NCBI RefSeq assembly: GCF_012910955.1 | Contig: NZ_WTVQ01000034.1 | Location: forward strand, 1 to 51,162 | Length of the DNA stretch: 51,162 bases | Origin: Aromatoleum diolicum | GTDB taxonomy: Bacteria; Pseudomonadota; Gammaproteobacteria; Burkholderiales; Rhodocyclaceae | Direction of reading: 5' to 3' | In this document: positions 35,384 through 46,325 of the stretch, piece after piece | Numbering within the stretch: the stretch's first letter is position 1 | Layout: each line of letters begins with the position of its first letter | Program-made: the position numbers and the translations under genes | The notes under the pieces: generated by a model | The model's input: the letters and a program-made list of their open reading frames with translations, nothing else | What the model was told of the DNA's origin: nothing | Databases searched by the model: none

Positions 35384-35456
35384 TCCTCCACCCGGCATCC
35401 CGACAGCCTGCCCCGCGGCAGCATGTCCGCCGTTCTTCCGACACCGGATATCACCG

Positions 35457-35633
35457 ATGAAAAAAACCGACCTCGAAAAACTCAATGGCCTGAAAATCCG
35501 CGACCGCATGAAAAATGCCGGCACGCCGAACCGCTTCGGTAAAGACAACACCGCCAACGGCGGCGGAGTTGCCATCAATCCGCTCGTCGAGAAACTGCTG
35601 AAAAAGGGCCTTGCGGACAAGAACCCCACGTAA
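35457..35633 (+). CDS. Small basic protein of unknown function (58 residues)
   Basis: A 58-residue lysine-rich hydrophilic protein starting MKKTDLEKLNGLKIRDRMKN, with a central NRFGKDNTANGGG turn and the helix NPLVEKLLKKGL. The frame is open upstream to 35307, but that part overlaps the previous gene. The ATG at 35457 is followed by a lysine run, typical of a real start, though the ribosome site is weak (GGA nine bases before). I do not recognise a family. Confidence 0.6.
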   Translation: MKKTDLEKLNGLKIRDRMKNAGTPNRFGKDNTANGGGVAINPLVEKLLKKGLADKNPT

Positions 35634-35640
35634 TCCGCAT

Positions 35641-35669
35641 CGCTCCGCCGCAGCCACGGCAGCGGAGCG
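35641..35669. terminator. Hairpin between the 58-residue gene and mnmA
   Basis: CGCTCCGC and GCGGAGCG form an 8-base-pair perfect stem with a 13-base loop between convergent genes. There is no T-run. Confidence 0.4.
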
Positions 35670-35684
35670 CCCTCCCCGAAACGT

Positions 35685-36809
35685 CTAGACGATCACCCCG
35701 CCGCCCAGGCACACCTTCGATTCATACACCACCACGCTCTGCCCCGGCGTGAGCGCCCATTGCGGCTGGGCGAACGCGATCTCCGCCCGGCCGTCCGCCA
35801 GCGCATCGATTTCGCACGGCATGTCCGGCGTGCGGTAGCGCGGCTTGGCCGTGTACACCCAGTGGGTATGCGGGTCGCGCCCGGCAATCCAGTTCAGGTC
35901 AGTGGCCGTCAGGCGCGTCTTCAGCAGCGCCGGGTGCTCGTGCCCCTGCACCACGTACAGCACGTTCGCCTTCACATCCTTGCCCGCGACGTACCAGGCC
36001 TCGTGCTCGCCGGCCTCGTCCTGCTTGCCCTTGATGCCGCCGATGTGCAGCCCCTTGCGCTGGCCGATGGTGTGATACATCAGCCCCTGGTGCTCGCCGA
36101 GCACGCGACCGTCGTCGAGGCTGCGAATCTCGCCCGGCTTTGTCGGCAGGTAGCGCATCAGGAACTCGCGGAACGGCCGCTCGCCGATGAAGCAGATCCC
36201 GGTCGAGTCCTTCTTCTCCGCGACATGCAGGCCGGCGTCGGCAGCGATCCTGCGCACCTCGCGCTTATACAGCCCGCCCAGCGGAAACAGCGTCTTCGCC
36301 AGTTGCGCCTGACTCAGGCGATAGAGGAAGTAGCTCTGGTCCTTGGTGCCGTCCTCGGCCTTGAGCAGCTGGAATTCGGTGCGTCCGTCATTCACCCACT
36401 CGCGCACGCCGGCGTAGTGCCCGGTCGCAATGCGATCCGCACCGAGCTGCATCGCATGGTCGAGAAAGCAGCGGAACTTGATTTCCGAATTGCACAGGAT
36501 ATCGGGGTTCGGCGTACGTCCGGCCTCGTATTCATGCAGGAAATCGGCGAACACGCGGTCCTTGTATTCGGCGGAAAAATTGACTACCTCGAGGTCGATG
36601 CCGATCACGTCGCAGACCGACGCCACATCGACCAGATCCTGACGCGTGGAACAATATTCGTCGTCATCGTCGTCTTCCCAGTTCTTCATGAACAGGCCCG
36701 TGACCTCGTAGCCCTGCTGTTTGAGCAACAGCGCGGTCACCGAGGAGTCGACGCCGCCCGACATGCCGACGACCACTTTCATCCCGTTCGGATCGGTTTT
36801 ACTGGACAT
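35685..36809 (-). CDS. mnmA: tRNA 2-thiouridylase MnmA
   Basis: A 374-residue ATP-dependent enzyme that puts sulfur on U34 of Lys, Glu and Gln tRNAs. The PP-loop SGGVDSS is at 17-23. The two catalytic cysteines are C106 ([12 protein letters not shown]) and C206 (STGICFIGE). The start at 36809 has AAGGA at five bases; an ATG at 36824 is possible but less supported. The start lies inside the end of the upstream secreted-protein gene (11-base overlap), so translation is coupled. nudJ next to mnmA is also the E. coli arrangement. Confidence 0.95.
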   Translation of the reverse strand: MSSKTDPNGMKVVVGMSGGVDSSVTALLLKQQGYEVTGLFMKNWEDDDDDEYCSTRQDLVDVASVCDVIGIDLEVVNFSAEYKDRVFADFLHEYEAGRTPNPDILCNSEIKFRCFLDHAMQLGADRIATGHYAGVREWVNDGRTEFQLLKAEDGTKDQSYFLYRLSQAQLAKTLFPLGGLYKREVRRIAADAGLHVAEKKDSTGICFIGERPFREFLMRYLPTKPGEIRSLDDGRVLGEHQGLMYHTIGQRKGLHIGGIKGKQDEAGEHEAWYVAGKDVKANVLYVVQGHEHPALLKTRLTATDLNWIAGRDPHTHWVYTAKPRYRTPDMPCEIDALADGRAEIAFAQPQWALTPGQSVVVYESKVCLGGGVIV

Positions 36810-37494
36810 TCGGTCCTTCTCCATTCAGCCATTCGGCCAGCGGCAAGACTACCGCCGGCTCACCATGATCCACAAACCAACTATCGACCACAAAGCGCGC
36901 ACCCGGCTCAGCCTGCCGCAGCAGCGTCTGCGCGTGTTCCGCCGGAGCAATCTCCGCCAGCACTTCGCTGCAGTCGCACAGGGCCAGCATCGTCGCCACG
37001 TAGTCTGGAATCGCCACGGGGGGCGACACGGGCGCCTCCGCGAGCGGTACGTCAAGCTCCTCGATCGCCGCCGAAAAGTGTTGGAAGATCAACAGCGCGC
37101 GTCGCGCCGGAGGCAACACGCGATGAAACCGCAGCCAGCCGCGCGCGGCCATCAGCTCGAGAAAGCGCGTGGTGTTGGTCGAGTGATCGATGCAATCCAT
37201 GCGCCCGTCGACCCCGTTATCGAGAAAATTGCCGGCGCGGTCCGCCACGATCGGCGTTTGTTCCCCCGCCAGGCGATGCAACATACCTACCGCACGCGCA
37301 ATGGCCGTGCGTTCCGTCACCGCATCGGACGCCCCATGCAACACCTCGCCGGCAGTGGCCAACCGATCATCATCCAGAATCACCGGCACGGCACTCGCGC
37401 AACCATAGTTGAAACACACTTCCAGCGACGCCCCCGCATGCGCTACGCCACAGCATCCCATCACGCAGGCGATCACGACGGCACGCATCGGCAT
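36799..37494 (-). CDS. Secreted protein of unknown function in the nudJ-mnmA operon
   Basis: A 231-residue protein with a signal peptide (about 1-21, [11 protein letters not shown]). It has at least five cysteines in the mature part ([20 protein letters not shown]), so disulfides are likely. A conserved-looking core reads [21 protein letters not shown] do not recognise a family. It is locked between nudJ (three bases) and mnmA (11-base overlap), both cytosolic enzymes. An exported protein in this place is odd, and may simply share the promoter. Confidence 0.8.
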   Translation of the reverse strand: MPMRAVVIACVMGCCGVAHAGASLEVCFNYGCASAVPVILDDDRLATAGEVLHGASDAVTERTAIARAVGMLHRLAGEQTPIVADRAGNFLDNGVDGRMDCIDHSTNTTRFLELMAARGWLRFHRVLPPARRALLIFQHFSAAIEELDVPLAEAPVSPPVAIPDYVATMLALCDCSEVLAEIAPAEHAQTLLRQAEPGARFVVDSWFVDHGEPAVVLPLAEWLNGEGPNVQ

Positions 37495-37497
37495 CGA

Positions 37498-37953
37498 TCA
37501 GGCCGAATAATGCCGGATCAGCTCGAGCGCATAGCGCCGCCCGACAATCCAGTCTTCGACGCACTGCATCACCAGCGGACTGCGATGGCGCGCGCGGCAG
37601 TCACGCAACTCGTCGGGGGTAAGCCAAAGCGCGCGAACGATGCCTGCATCCAGCGCCCGCCCCGCCTGCTCGGCCCCTGCAGTGCCGCCAAAGGCAAAGC
37701 GCAGATAGGTGATGTCGCCATTCGGCACCGGCCACTGGTAAATGCCCACGAGATACTCCGGCACGAACCCGTGCGCGGTCTCTTCCAGGGTCTCGCGCGC
37801 AGCCGCCTCGATCAGCGACTCCCCCGCTTCCAGATGTCCGGCGGGTTGATTGAAGCGCAAGCCATCCGCGGTCTCTTCCTCGACCACCAGAAAGCGCCCA
37901 TCGCGCTCGATCACCGACGCCACCGTCACATTCGGTTTCCAGATTCTCTCCAT
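37498..37953 (-). CDS. nudJ: Phosphatase NudJ (Nudix hydrolase)
   Basis: A 151-residue Nudix enzyme; E. coli NudJ (153 residues) hydrolyses nucleoside tri- and diphosphates and the thiamine precursor HMP-PP. The Nudix box is complete (GHLEAGES, then RETLEETAHG). The N-terminus KPNVTVASVIERDGRFLVVEE and the end GRRYALELI align with NudJ. The start chosen is the ATG at 37953 (MERIWKP); one at 37962 would add three residues. No clear ribosome site is seen at either. Confidence 0.9.
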   Translation of the reverse strand: MERIWKPNVTVASVIERDGRFLVVEEETADGLRFNQPAGHLEAGESLIEAAARETLEETAHGFVPEYLVGIYQWPVPNGDITYLRFAFGGTAGAEQAGRALDAGIVRALWLTPDELRDCRARHRSPLVMQCVEDWIVGRRYALELIRHYSA

Positions 37954-38172
37954 CGCCGCCATACCGCAAAAAATTCGCATTCTAGCGCGCTCCGTCAAAC
38001 ACCCGGCGAGTCCGCTTCTGTGCCGGGTCATCCAGAGTTTTGTTCGACAATCCCGCGGTGGGCCGTGACCGGCGCACGCACAGTGCCTTATCATGCCGCT
38101 TCCTTAAAACCAACAACACCCTGCTTCGTGCGGGCGCCCAATCGCCCGGCAGAGGCTCGACGTCCCCTCACC

Positions 38173-39378
38173 ATGACACCCTCTCTCGCTGGCATCCCGA
38201 TCGACTTCATCCTCTTCGCCGCCACCCTGCTCGGGGTCGCACTTTTTCATCATTACACCCTGTACGTCGCGCTGACCGGCTTTGCCGTCATCAGCGTGTA
38301 CAAGATCATCTTCACCGGTTTTGCCACCGGAGCTGGCCTGGCGGGCTATTTCAGCCACCTCGGCCACGAGTGGGTGACCTTCGCCAACCTGTTCTGCCTG
38401 CTGATGGGCTTTGCGATCCTCGCGCGCCACTTCGAGAAGAGTCATGTCCCGGTGATCCTGCCGAAGTATCTGCCGCATGACTGGAAAGGCGCCTTCGCAC
38501 TGCTGGTGATGGTGTTTTGCATCTCGGCGGTTCTCGACAATATCGCCGCCGCAATGATCGGCGGCGCCATGGCGCACCAGCTTTTCCGCGCCCGTGTGCA
38601 TATCGGCTACCTCGCGGCCATCGTCGCGGCGTCAAACGCCGGCGGTGCGGGCTCGGTGGTCGGCGACACCACCACCACGATGATGTGGATCGCGGGCGTC
38701 TCGCCCCTCGCGGTGCTTGAAGCGGCCCTCGGCGCCGCCGTCGCGCTGTGCATTTTCGGCGTCATCGCTGCCAAACAGCAGCACGCTCACTCGCCGATCA
38801 ACAAGCATGCGCACCAGCATACGCATATCGACTGGGCGCGGATCGCCATCGTCGGGCTGATGCTCGGATTGGCCATCGGCACCAACGTCACCGTCAATAT
38901 CGCGGCACCGAGCATCGCCAGCAGCTTCCCGTTCATCGGCGTCGCCGTGTGGGTCGCGATCATGCTGACCGTAAAACTGCGCCGACACGACTGGGAAGTC
39001 CTGCCGGAAACGGCGCGCGGCTCGATCTTCCTGCTGGCGCTGGTGGGCTGCGCGTCGATGATGCCGGTCAATGAATTGCCCCCTGCCTCGTGGATGAGCG
39101 CGCTCGCGCTGGGCTTCGTCTCGGCGGTGTTCGACAACATCCCGCTGACCGCCCTTGCCATCCGCCAGGGCGGCTTCGACTGGGGCTTCCTCGCCTATGC
39201 CGTCGGCTTCGGCGGATCGATGCTGTGGTTTGGCTCCTCCGCCGGCGTCGCTCTGTCGAACATGTACCCCGAGGCGCGCTCGGCCGCCCAATGGCTGCGC
39301 CACGGCTGGCACATCCCGATCGCCTATGTCGCCGGTTTCACGGTCATGCTGCTGGTACTGGGCTGGCATCCGCAGTAA
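38173..39378 (+). CDS. Ion-transporter-superfamily membrane protein (NhaD/ArsB-like antiporter)
   Basis: A 401-residue polytopic membrane protein with about ten or eleven helices. The two inverted halves of the ion-transporter fold show matching motifs: ISAVLDNIAAAMIGGAM in the first and VSAVFDNIPLTALAI in the second. Glycine-serine hairpins (ASNAGGAGSVVGDT, FGGSMLWFGSSAGVA) are as in NhaD-type Na+/H+ antiporters and ArsB/citrate carriers. The substrate is not decidable. The central loop (near residue 195-215) is histidine-rich (HAHSPINKHAHQHTH). The ATG at 38173 is chosen because the frame upstream only mirrors other genes. It is divergent from nudJ. Confidence 0.85.
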   Translation: MTPSLAGIPIDFILFAATLLGVALFHHYTLYVALTGFAVISVYKIIFTGFATGAGLAGYFSHLGHEWVTFANLFCLLMGFAILARHFEKSHVPVILPKYLPHDWKGAFALLVMVFCISAVLDNIAAAMIGGAMAHQLFRARVHIGYLAAIVAASNAGGAGSVVGDTTTTMMWIAGVSPLAVLEAALGAAVALCIFGVIAAKQQHAHSPINKHAHQHTHIDWARIAIVGLMLGLAIGTNVTVNIAAPSIASSFPFIGVAVWVAIMLTVKLRRHDWEVLPETARGSIFLLALVGCASMMPVNELPPASWMSALALGFVSAVFDNIPLTALAIRQGGFDWGFLAYAVGFGGSMLWFGSSAGVALSNMYPEARSAAQWLRHGWHIPIAYVAGFTVMLLVLGWHPQ

Positions 39379-39491
39379 GCGGCAACACCCTTGAAGGCCC
39401 GCAAACCCTTCCCGTTTGCGCTAAAATTATGAATTCGTTCCGCCCTGCGGGGCGGCCCCCTGAATACTCAAATCCGCTGGAGAATCCCACC

Positions 39492-40412
39492 ATGTCCATG
39501 GCTGACCGCGACGGTTTCATCTGGCAGGACGGCAAACTCGTGCCATGGCGCGAGGCAACCACACACGTCCTGACCCACTCCCTGCATTACGGCCTGGCCG
39601 TATTCGAGGGCGTTCGCGCGTACAACACCGCCAAGGGACCCGCGATTTTTCGTCTTCCCGAGCATACCCAGCGCCTGATCAACTCCGGCAAGATCTACCG
39701 CATGGAGATCCCCTATTCGAAGGACGAGTTGATGGAAGCGCAGAAGGAAGTCGTGCGCGCCAACAAGCTCGAGTCCTGCTACCTGCGACCGCTTGCGTTC
39801 TACGGCTCGGAGAAGATGGGCATCTCGACGCGCGGCGCCACCGTGCATGTCGCCATCGCAGCCTGGCCGTGGGGTGCTTACCTCGGCGAGGAAGGTCTCG
39901 AAAAGGGTATCCGCATCAAGACGTCATCCTTCTCGCGCCACCATGTCAACGTCACGATGCCGCGTGCGAAGATGTCCGGCAGCTACGCCAACTCCATCCT
40001 CGCGAATCTCGAAGCCACCGAAGACGGCTATGACGAGGCGCTGCTGCTCGACACCCAGGGCTTTGTCGCCGAAGGCTCGGGCGAGAACCTCTTCGTGATC
40101 AAGGACGGCAAAATCTACGAACCCGAGATCGCATCGGCACTGACCGGCATCACCCGCGACTCGGTGATCCAGGTCGCGCGCGAATTCGGCTACACGGTCG
40201 AATCCCGACGCCTCACCCGCGACGACATCTACATCGCCGACGAAGCCTTCTTCACCGGCACCGCGGCCGAAGTCACACCGATCCGCGAACTCGACAACCG
40301 CGTCATCGGCGAAGGGCGCCGTGGCCCGATCACGACCAAGATCCAGTCGCGCTTCTTCGATATCGTCAATGGCCGCGCGCCCGAATACGAGCGCTGGCTC
40401 ACCTACGTCTGA
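39492..40412 (+). CDS. ilvE: Branched-chain amino acid aminotransferase
   Basis: A 306-residue fold-type IV PLP enzyme that makes or breaks down Leu, Ile and Val. The N-terminus MSMADRDGFIWQDGKLVPW and the HYGLAVFEGVRAY and PRAKMSGSYANS segments are typical of IlvE. The PLP lysine is expected in PRAKMSG or the nearby strand, and the end has EAFFTGTAAEVTPIRELD. GGAG lies nine bases before the ATG. A GCAAAC/GTTTGC hairpin (39400-39420) lies between it and the transporter gene, possibly a terminator for the latter. Confidence 0.95.
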   Translation: MSMADRDGFIWQDGKLVPWREATTHVLTHSLHYGLAVFEGVRAYNTAKGPAIFRLPEHTQRLINSGKIYRMEIPYSKDELMEAQKEVVRANKLESCYLRPLAFYGSEKMGISTRGATVHVAIAAWPWGAYLGEEGLEKGIRIKTSSFSRHHVNVTMPRAKMSGSYANSILANLEATEDGYDEALLLDTQGFVAEGSGENLFVIKDGKIYEPEIASALTGITRDSVIQVAREFGYTVESRRLTRDDIYIADEAFFTGTAAEVTPIRELDNRVIGEGRRGPITTKIQSRFFDIVNGRAPEYERWLTYV

Positions 40413-40425
40413 GGAAACTCCTGCC

Positions 40426-40626
40426 ATGGCTGAAAACCAGGACAAGAACGAACCCATCGCCGTTACGGCCCACGACCTGCCGCTGCACTGCCCGCGCTCC
40501 GACGCGCCGCTGTGGTCGCGACACCCGCGCGTGTTTCTCGACGTTCTGGCGGACGGTGAGGCGGTGTGTCCGTATTGCAGCGCCAAGTACGTGTTCACCG
40601 GCGAGCGCCCGACGGGCCACCACTGA
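40426..40626 (+). CDS. Small zinc-finger protein (zf-CHCC)
   Basis: A 66-residue protein with the CHCC zinc-binding pattern: H and C in LPLHCPRSD and CPYC near the C-terminus (AVCPYCSAKYVF). The fold is related to the zinc subunit NDUFS6 of complex I, but free-standing bacterial versions have no assigned job. The ATG at 40426 has GAGGAAAC upstream and lies 13 bases after ilvE, so they form one operon. Confidence 0.88.
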   Translation: MAENQDKNEPIAVTAHDLPLHCPRSDAPLWSRHPRVFLDVLADGEAVCPYCSAKYVFTGERPTGHH

Positions 40627-40653
40627 GCGCCGCCACAACGGCCGCAGTTCGAT

Positions 40654-40679
40654 CCATGGGGGCGGAAACGCCCCCATGG
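40654..40679. terminator. Perfect GNRA-type hairpin after the zinc-finger gene
   Basis: CCATGGGGGCG and CGCCCCCATGG form an 11-base-pair stem closed by a GAAA tetraloop. It is very stable but without a T-run. Its right arm contains an ATG in frame with the next gene, which this structure would hide. Confidence 0.55.
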
Positions 40680-40717
40680 CATCTCCGCAGCAAGCCTCTC
40701 CACAAAGAGCATCTCAC

Positions 40718-41149
40718 GTGAGCAAACCGATCTTCACTTCCGCGGCCGACGCCGAGGCTGGCTTCTACGATGCCCTGGCACGCTCGGACCTCGACGCCAT
40801 GATGTCGGTGTGGTCGGAAGACGAAGAGGTAGTCTGCATACACCCTGACAGCCCACGTCTGGTCGGCCTTGCCGCAATTCGCGAATCCTGGCGTCAACTG
40901 TTCGCCGGCGGAGTTCGCCTGCAGGTCCAGACTTCGCACCGCGTCGTCAGCGCCAACATGCTGCTCACGGTGCACAACGTGATCGAACACGTGGCCATCG
41001 AGGGCGATGAGCGACTGCACCCACCGATGGTCGCAACCAACGTCTATGCGCGCGGCGCACTCGGCTGGCGCCTCGTCATGCACCACGCGTCGCCGACCCC
41101 CGACGTCCAGCAACTTGCAGGCCAGGACGCCCCCCGCGTTGTGCACTGA
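40718..41149 (+). CDS. SnoaL/NTF2-fold protein
   Basis: A 143-residue protein of the NTF2-like fold (DUF4440/SnoaL-like). It has the opening helix pattern AGFYDALARSDLDAMMSVWSEDEEVVCIHP and the closing strands VATNVYARGALGWRLVMHHASPTP. Family members are enzymes or binding proteins with a conical pocket; the substrate is unknown. GTG at 40718 (VSKPIF) is preferred. The in-frame ATG at 40676 lies inside the hairpin stem and has no ribosome site. It follows ilvE and the zinc-finger gene, perhaps in the same unit. Confidence 0.8.
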   Translation: MSKPIFTSAADAEAGFYDALARSDLDAMMSVWSEDEEVVCIHPDSPRLVGLAAIRESWRQLFAGGVRLQVQTSHRVVSANMLLTVHNVIEHVAIEGDERLHPPMVATNVYARGALGWRLVMHHASPTPDVQQLAGQDAPRVVH

Positions 41150-41305
41150 TCGCCCACTGCAACACGTTGCCATACTTTTGTCGCTGCTGCGGCGCCATCC
41201 CGGCGATGAACTGCGGTAATCTGCGCGCACTTGGCACGTTCGGCAATCATCTTGTGCCGGCCGCTTGCATTCTGCGTTCCAACCTCTGATAAGCACGCAT
41301 CGAAC

Positions 41306-42697
41306 ATGACTTCGACTTCGTATTCCGCGCCCGCGGCAGAAATTTTCAAGGCATACGACATACGCGGCATCGTCGATCGCACGCTGACCGCCGACGCCGT
41401 GCGCGCCATCGGTCACGCCCTCGGCTCCGAAGCGCGCGCCCGCTCGCAGCGCGCCATTGCGGTGGGTCGCGACGGCCGGCTGTCGGGCCCCGAACTCGCC
41501 AGCGCACTGGCGGACGGTATCCGTGCGGCGGGCGTCGACGTTGTCGATATCGGCTGCGTACCCACCCCGCTGACCTACTTCGCCGCCTACCAGCTCGGTA
41601 CCGACTCCTGCGTCAGCGTCACCGGCAGCCATAACCCGCCCGACTACAACGGCCTCAAGATGGTGCTCGGCGGCCAGACTCTGTACGGCGCGATGATCCA
41701 GGACCTGCGTCGCCGCATCGTCGAAAACGACCTTGCGCACGGCGCGGGCAGCCTGCGCGAGGCCGAGGTCGTCGATGCGTATCTGGATCGCGTGGTTTCG
41801 GACGTCAAACTCGCCCGCCCGATGAAGATCGTCGTCGACTGCGGCAACGGCGTCGCCGGCGGCGTCGCGCCCGAACTCTTCCGTCGCCTGGGCTGCGAAC
41901 TCGTGGAACTCTTCTGCGACGTGGACGGCACCTTCCCGAACCACCACCCGGACCCGTCCAAACCCGAAAACCTGCAGGACGTGATCCGCGCGTTGCGCGA
42001 AACCGACGCCGAACTCGGCCTCGCCTTCGACGGCGATGGCGACCGCCTGGGCGTTGTCACGAAAGACGGCGAGATCATATTCCCCGACCGCCAGCTGATG
42101 CTGTTCGCCGCCGACGTCCTGTCGCGCGTGCCAGGCGGCGAAATCATCTATGACGTGAAGTGCACGCGCAATCTCGCCGGCTGGGTCCGCCAGCACGGCG
42201 GCAAACCGACGATGTGGAACACCGGCCACGCGCTGGTGAAGGCCAAGCTCAAGGAAACCGGCGCACCGCTCGCCGGCGAGATGAGCGGCCACGTGTTCTT
42301 CAAGGAACGCTGGTTCGGCTTCGACGACGGCCTGTACGCCGGCGCGCGCCTGCTGGAAATCCTGTCGCGCCACGCCGACCCCAGCGCGGTGCTGAAGGCG
42401 CTGCCCGATGCCGTCAGCACGCCGGAACTGAACATCAAGATGGCCGAAGGCGAACCCTTCGAACTGGTGCGCCGCCTCAAGGAATCAGCCCGCTTCGACG
42501 GGGCCGGCGAAATCATCACGCTCGACGGCGTACGCGTCGAATACACCGACGGCTTCGGTCTCGCCCGCCCCTCGAACACCACCCCGGTCGTCGTGCTGCG
42601 CTTCGAAGCCGACAGCGAAGAGGCGATCGCGCGCATTCAGGCAGCGTTCCGCAGCGCCATCAACCAGGTGTGGCCCGGCCTCGAGCTGCCGTTCTAA
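41306..42697 (+). CDS. algC: Phosphomannomutase/phosphoglucomutase
   Basis: A 463-residue alpha-D-phosphohexomutase that interconverts 6- and 1-phosphates of mannose and glucose for LPS and polysaccharide synthesis. The phosphoserine loop is SVTGSHNPPDYNG, the metal loop DGDGDR and the sugar loop GEMSGHVFF. The C-terminus carries the phosphate-binding TDGFGLARPSNTTP. The ATG at 41306 matches the family start (FKAYDIRG near residue 15). A strong terminator follows. It is convergent with alaS. Confidence 0.93.
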   Translation: MTSTSYSAPAAEIFKAYDIRGIVDRTLTADAVRAIGHALGSEARARSQRAIAVGRDGRLSGPELASALADGIRAAGVDVVDIGCVPTPLTYFAAYQLGTDSCVSVTGSHNPPDYNGLKMVLGGQTLYGAMIQDLRRRIVENDLAHGAGSLREAEVVDAYLDRVVSDVKLARPMKIVVDCGNGVAGGVAPELFRRLGCELVELFCDVDGTFPNHHPDPSKPENLQDVIRALRETDAELGLAFDGDGDRLGVVTKDGEIIFPDRQLMLFAADVLSRVPGGEIIYDVKCTRNLAGWVRQHGGKPTMWNTGHALVKAKLKETGAPLAGEMSGHVFFKERWFGFDDGLYAGARLLEILSRHADPSAVLKALPDAVSTPELNIKMAEGEPFELVRRLKESARFDGAGEIITLDGVRVEYTDGFGLARPSNTTPVVVLRFEADSEEAIARIQAAFRSAINQVWPGLELPF

Positions 42698-42724
42698 GAC
42701 ACAGCACCCATATCACCTCAAGAT

Positions 42725-42764
42725 AAGGCCCCGATCGCCGGCATACGCCAGGCGTCGGGGCCTT
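42725..42764 (+). terminator. Terminator after the phosphohexomutase gene
   Basis: AAGGCCCCGA and TCGGGGCCTT form a 10-base-pair stem, continued inward by partial pairing (CGCC/GGCG). CCCTTT follows on the plus strand. The remaining bases to alaS (up to 42978) hold nothing I can identify. Confidence 0.7.
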
Positions 42765-42978
42765 CCCTTTGCGGGTTGTCGAGAGCGCCGCCGAATGGTC
42801 CGCCGCGGGGAAAACACGGCGGCGCATGTCTGAGGGCGCATCGCGCCCGAGTTTGCGCCGACGCCCGCACTGAGGACTATTTGGCGGGAAAGCCACGGGC
42901 CGCGAACTCCTGCCCGGAGAAGGCCCCGACGCCGCCTCGAAGCTCCGCCGGCCAAACGACCAACACCAACAAGTCCGT

Positions 42979-45600
<2,622 letters not shown>

Positions 45601-45753
45601 GGGCAGTCTGTGTCTGGCTGGGATGCGTTAAACCCGGCACGCGGGCGAATATGGCAGTTTATCATGACGTTTGGCGGCGACCTGCGGACCGCCGCCGGGG
45701 TTCCGCCAGCTTCGCCTATAATCGCCAATCCACCCCTAACAGAGCCTCAATCC

Positions 45754-46305
45754 ATGGGACACCGACTCTCCAAAATCTACACCCGCACCGGCGACGCCGG
45801 CACGACCGGACTGGGCGACGGCAAGCGCGTCTCCAAAAATAGCCTGCGCATCCACGCATTGGGCGAAGTCGATGAACTCAACGCGGTGGTCGGCCTGCTG
45901 CTGTGCGAGGAGCTGCCCGACGATGTACGCGCACTAATGACCGATGCGCAACACGACCTGTTCGACCTTGGTGGCGAGGTATGCATCCCCGGCATGAGCA
46001 TGATCACCATGAAGCAGGTGGAAAAGCTCGAAACTGAACTCGACAGGCTCAACGAACCGCTGGAACCGCTGAAGGATTTCATCCTGCCGGGTGGCACCCG
46101 CCCGGCGGCGCTGGCGCATCACGCGCGTACCGTGTGCCGTCGCGCTGAACGGGCACTGGTGGCGCTGGCGCTTGAAGAAGCAGTCAATGATGGCCCGCGC
46201 CAATACCTGAACCGCCTCTCTGACCTGCTGTTCGTGCTCGGGCGCGTGCTGAACCGCGCCGGCGGCCGCGGCGACGTGCTCTGGCAGAAGCGCAAGAACG
46301 CCTGA
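45754..46305 (+). CDS. Cob(I)alamin adenosyltransferase, PduO type
   Basis: A 183-residue enzyme that transfers adenosyl from ATP to cob(I)alamin. The ATP-binding N-terminus YTRTGDAGTTGLGDGKRVSK and the family motifs RRAERALVALAL and YLNRLSDLLFVLGR are intact. It is divergent from alaS. No other cobalamin gene is in the window, so it is probably a salvage or housekeeping copy. Confidence 0.94.
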   Translation: MGHRLSKIYTRTGDAGTTGLGDGKRVSKNSLRIHALGEVDELNAVVGLLLCEELPDDVRALMTDAQHDLFDLGGEVCIPGMSMITMKQVEKLETELDRLNEPLEPLKDFILPGGTRPAALAHHARTVCRRAERALVALALEEAVNDGPRQYLNRLSDLLFVLGRVLNRAGGRGDVLWQKRKNA

Positions 46306-46325
46306 ACCGTCGCTCCGTCGCGTTG

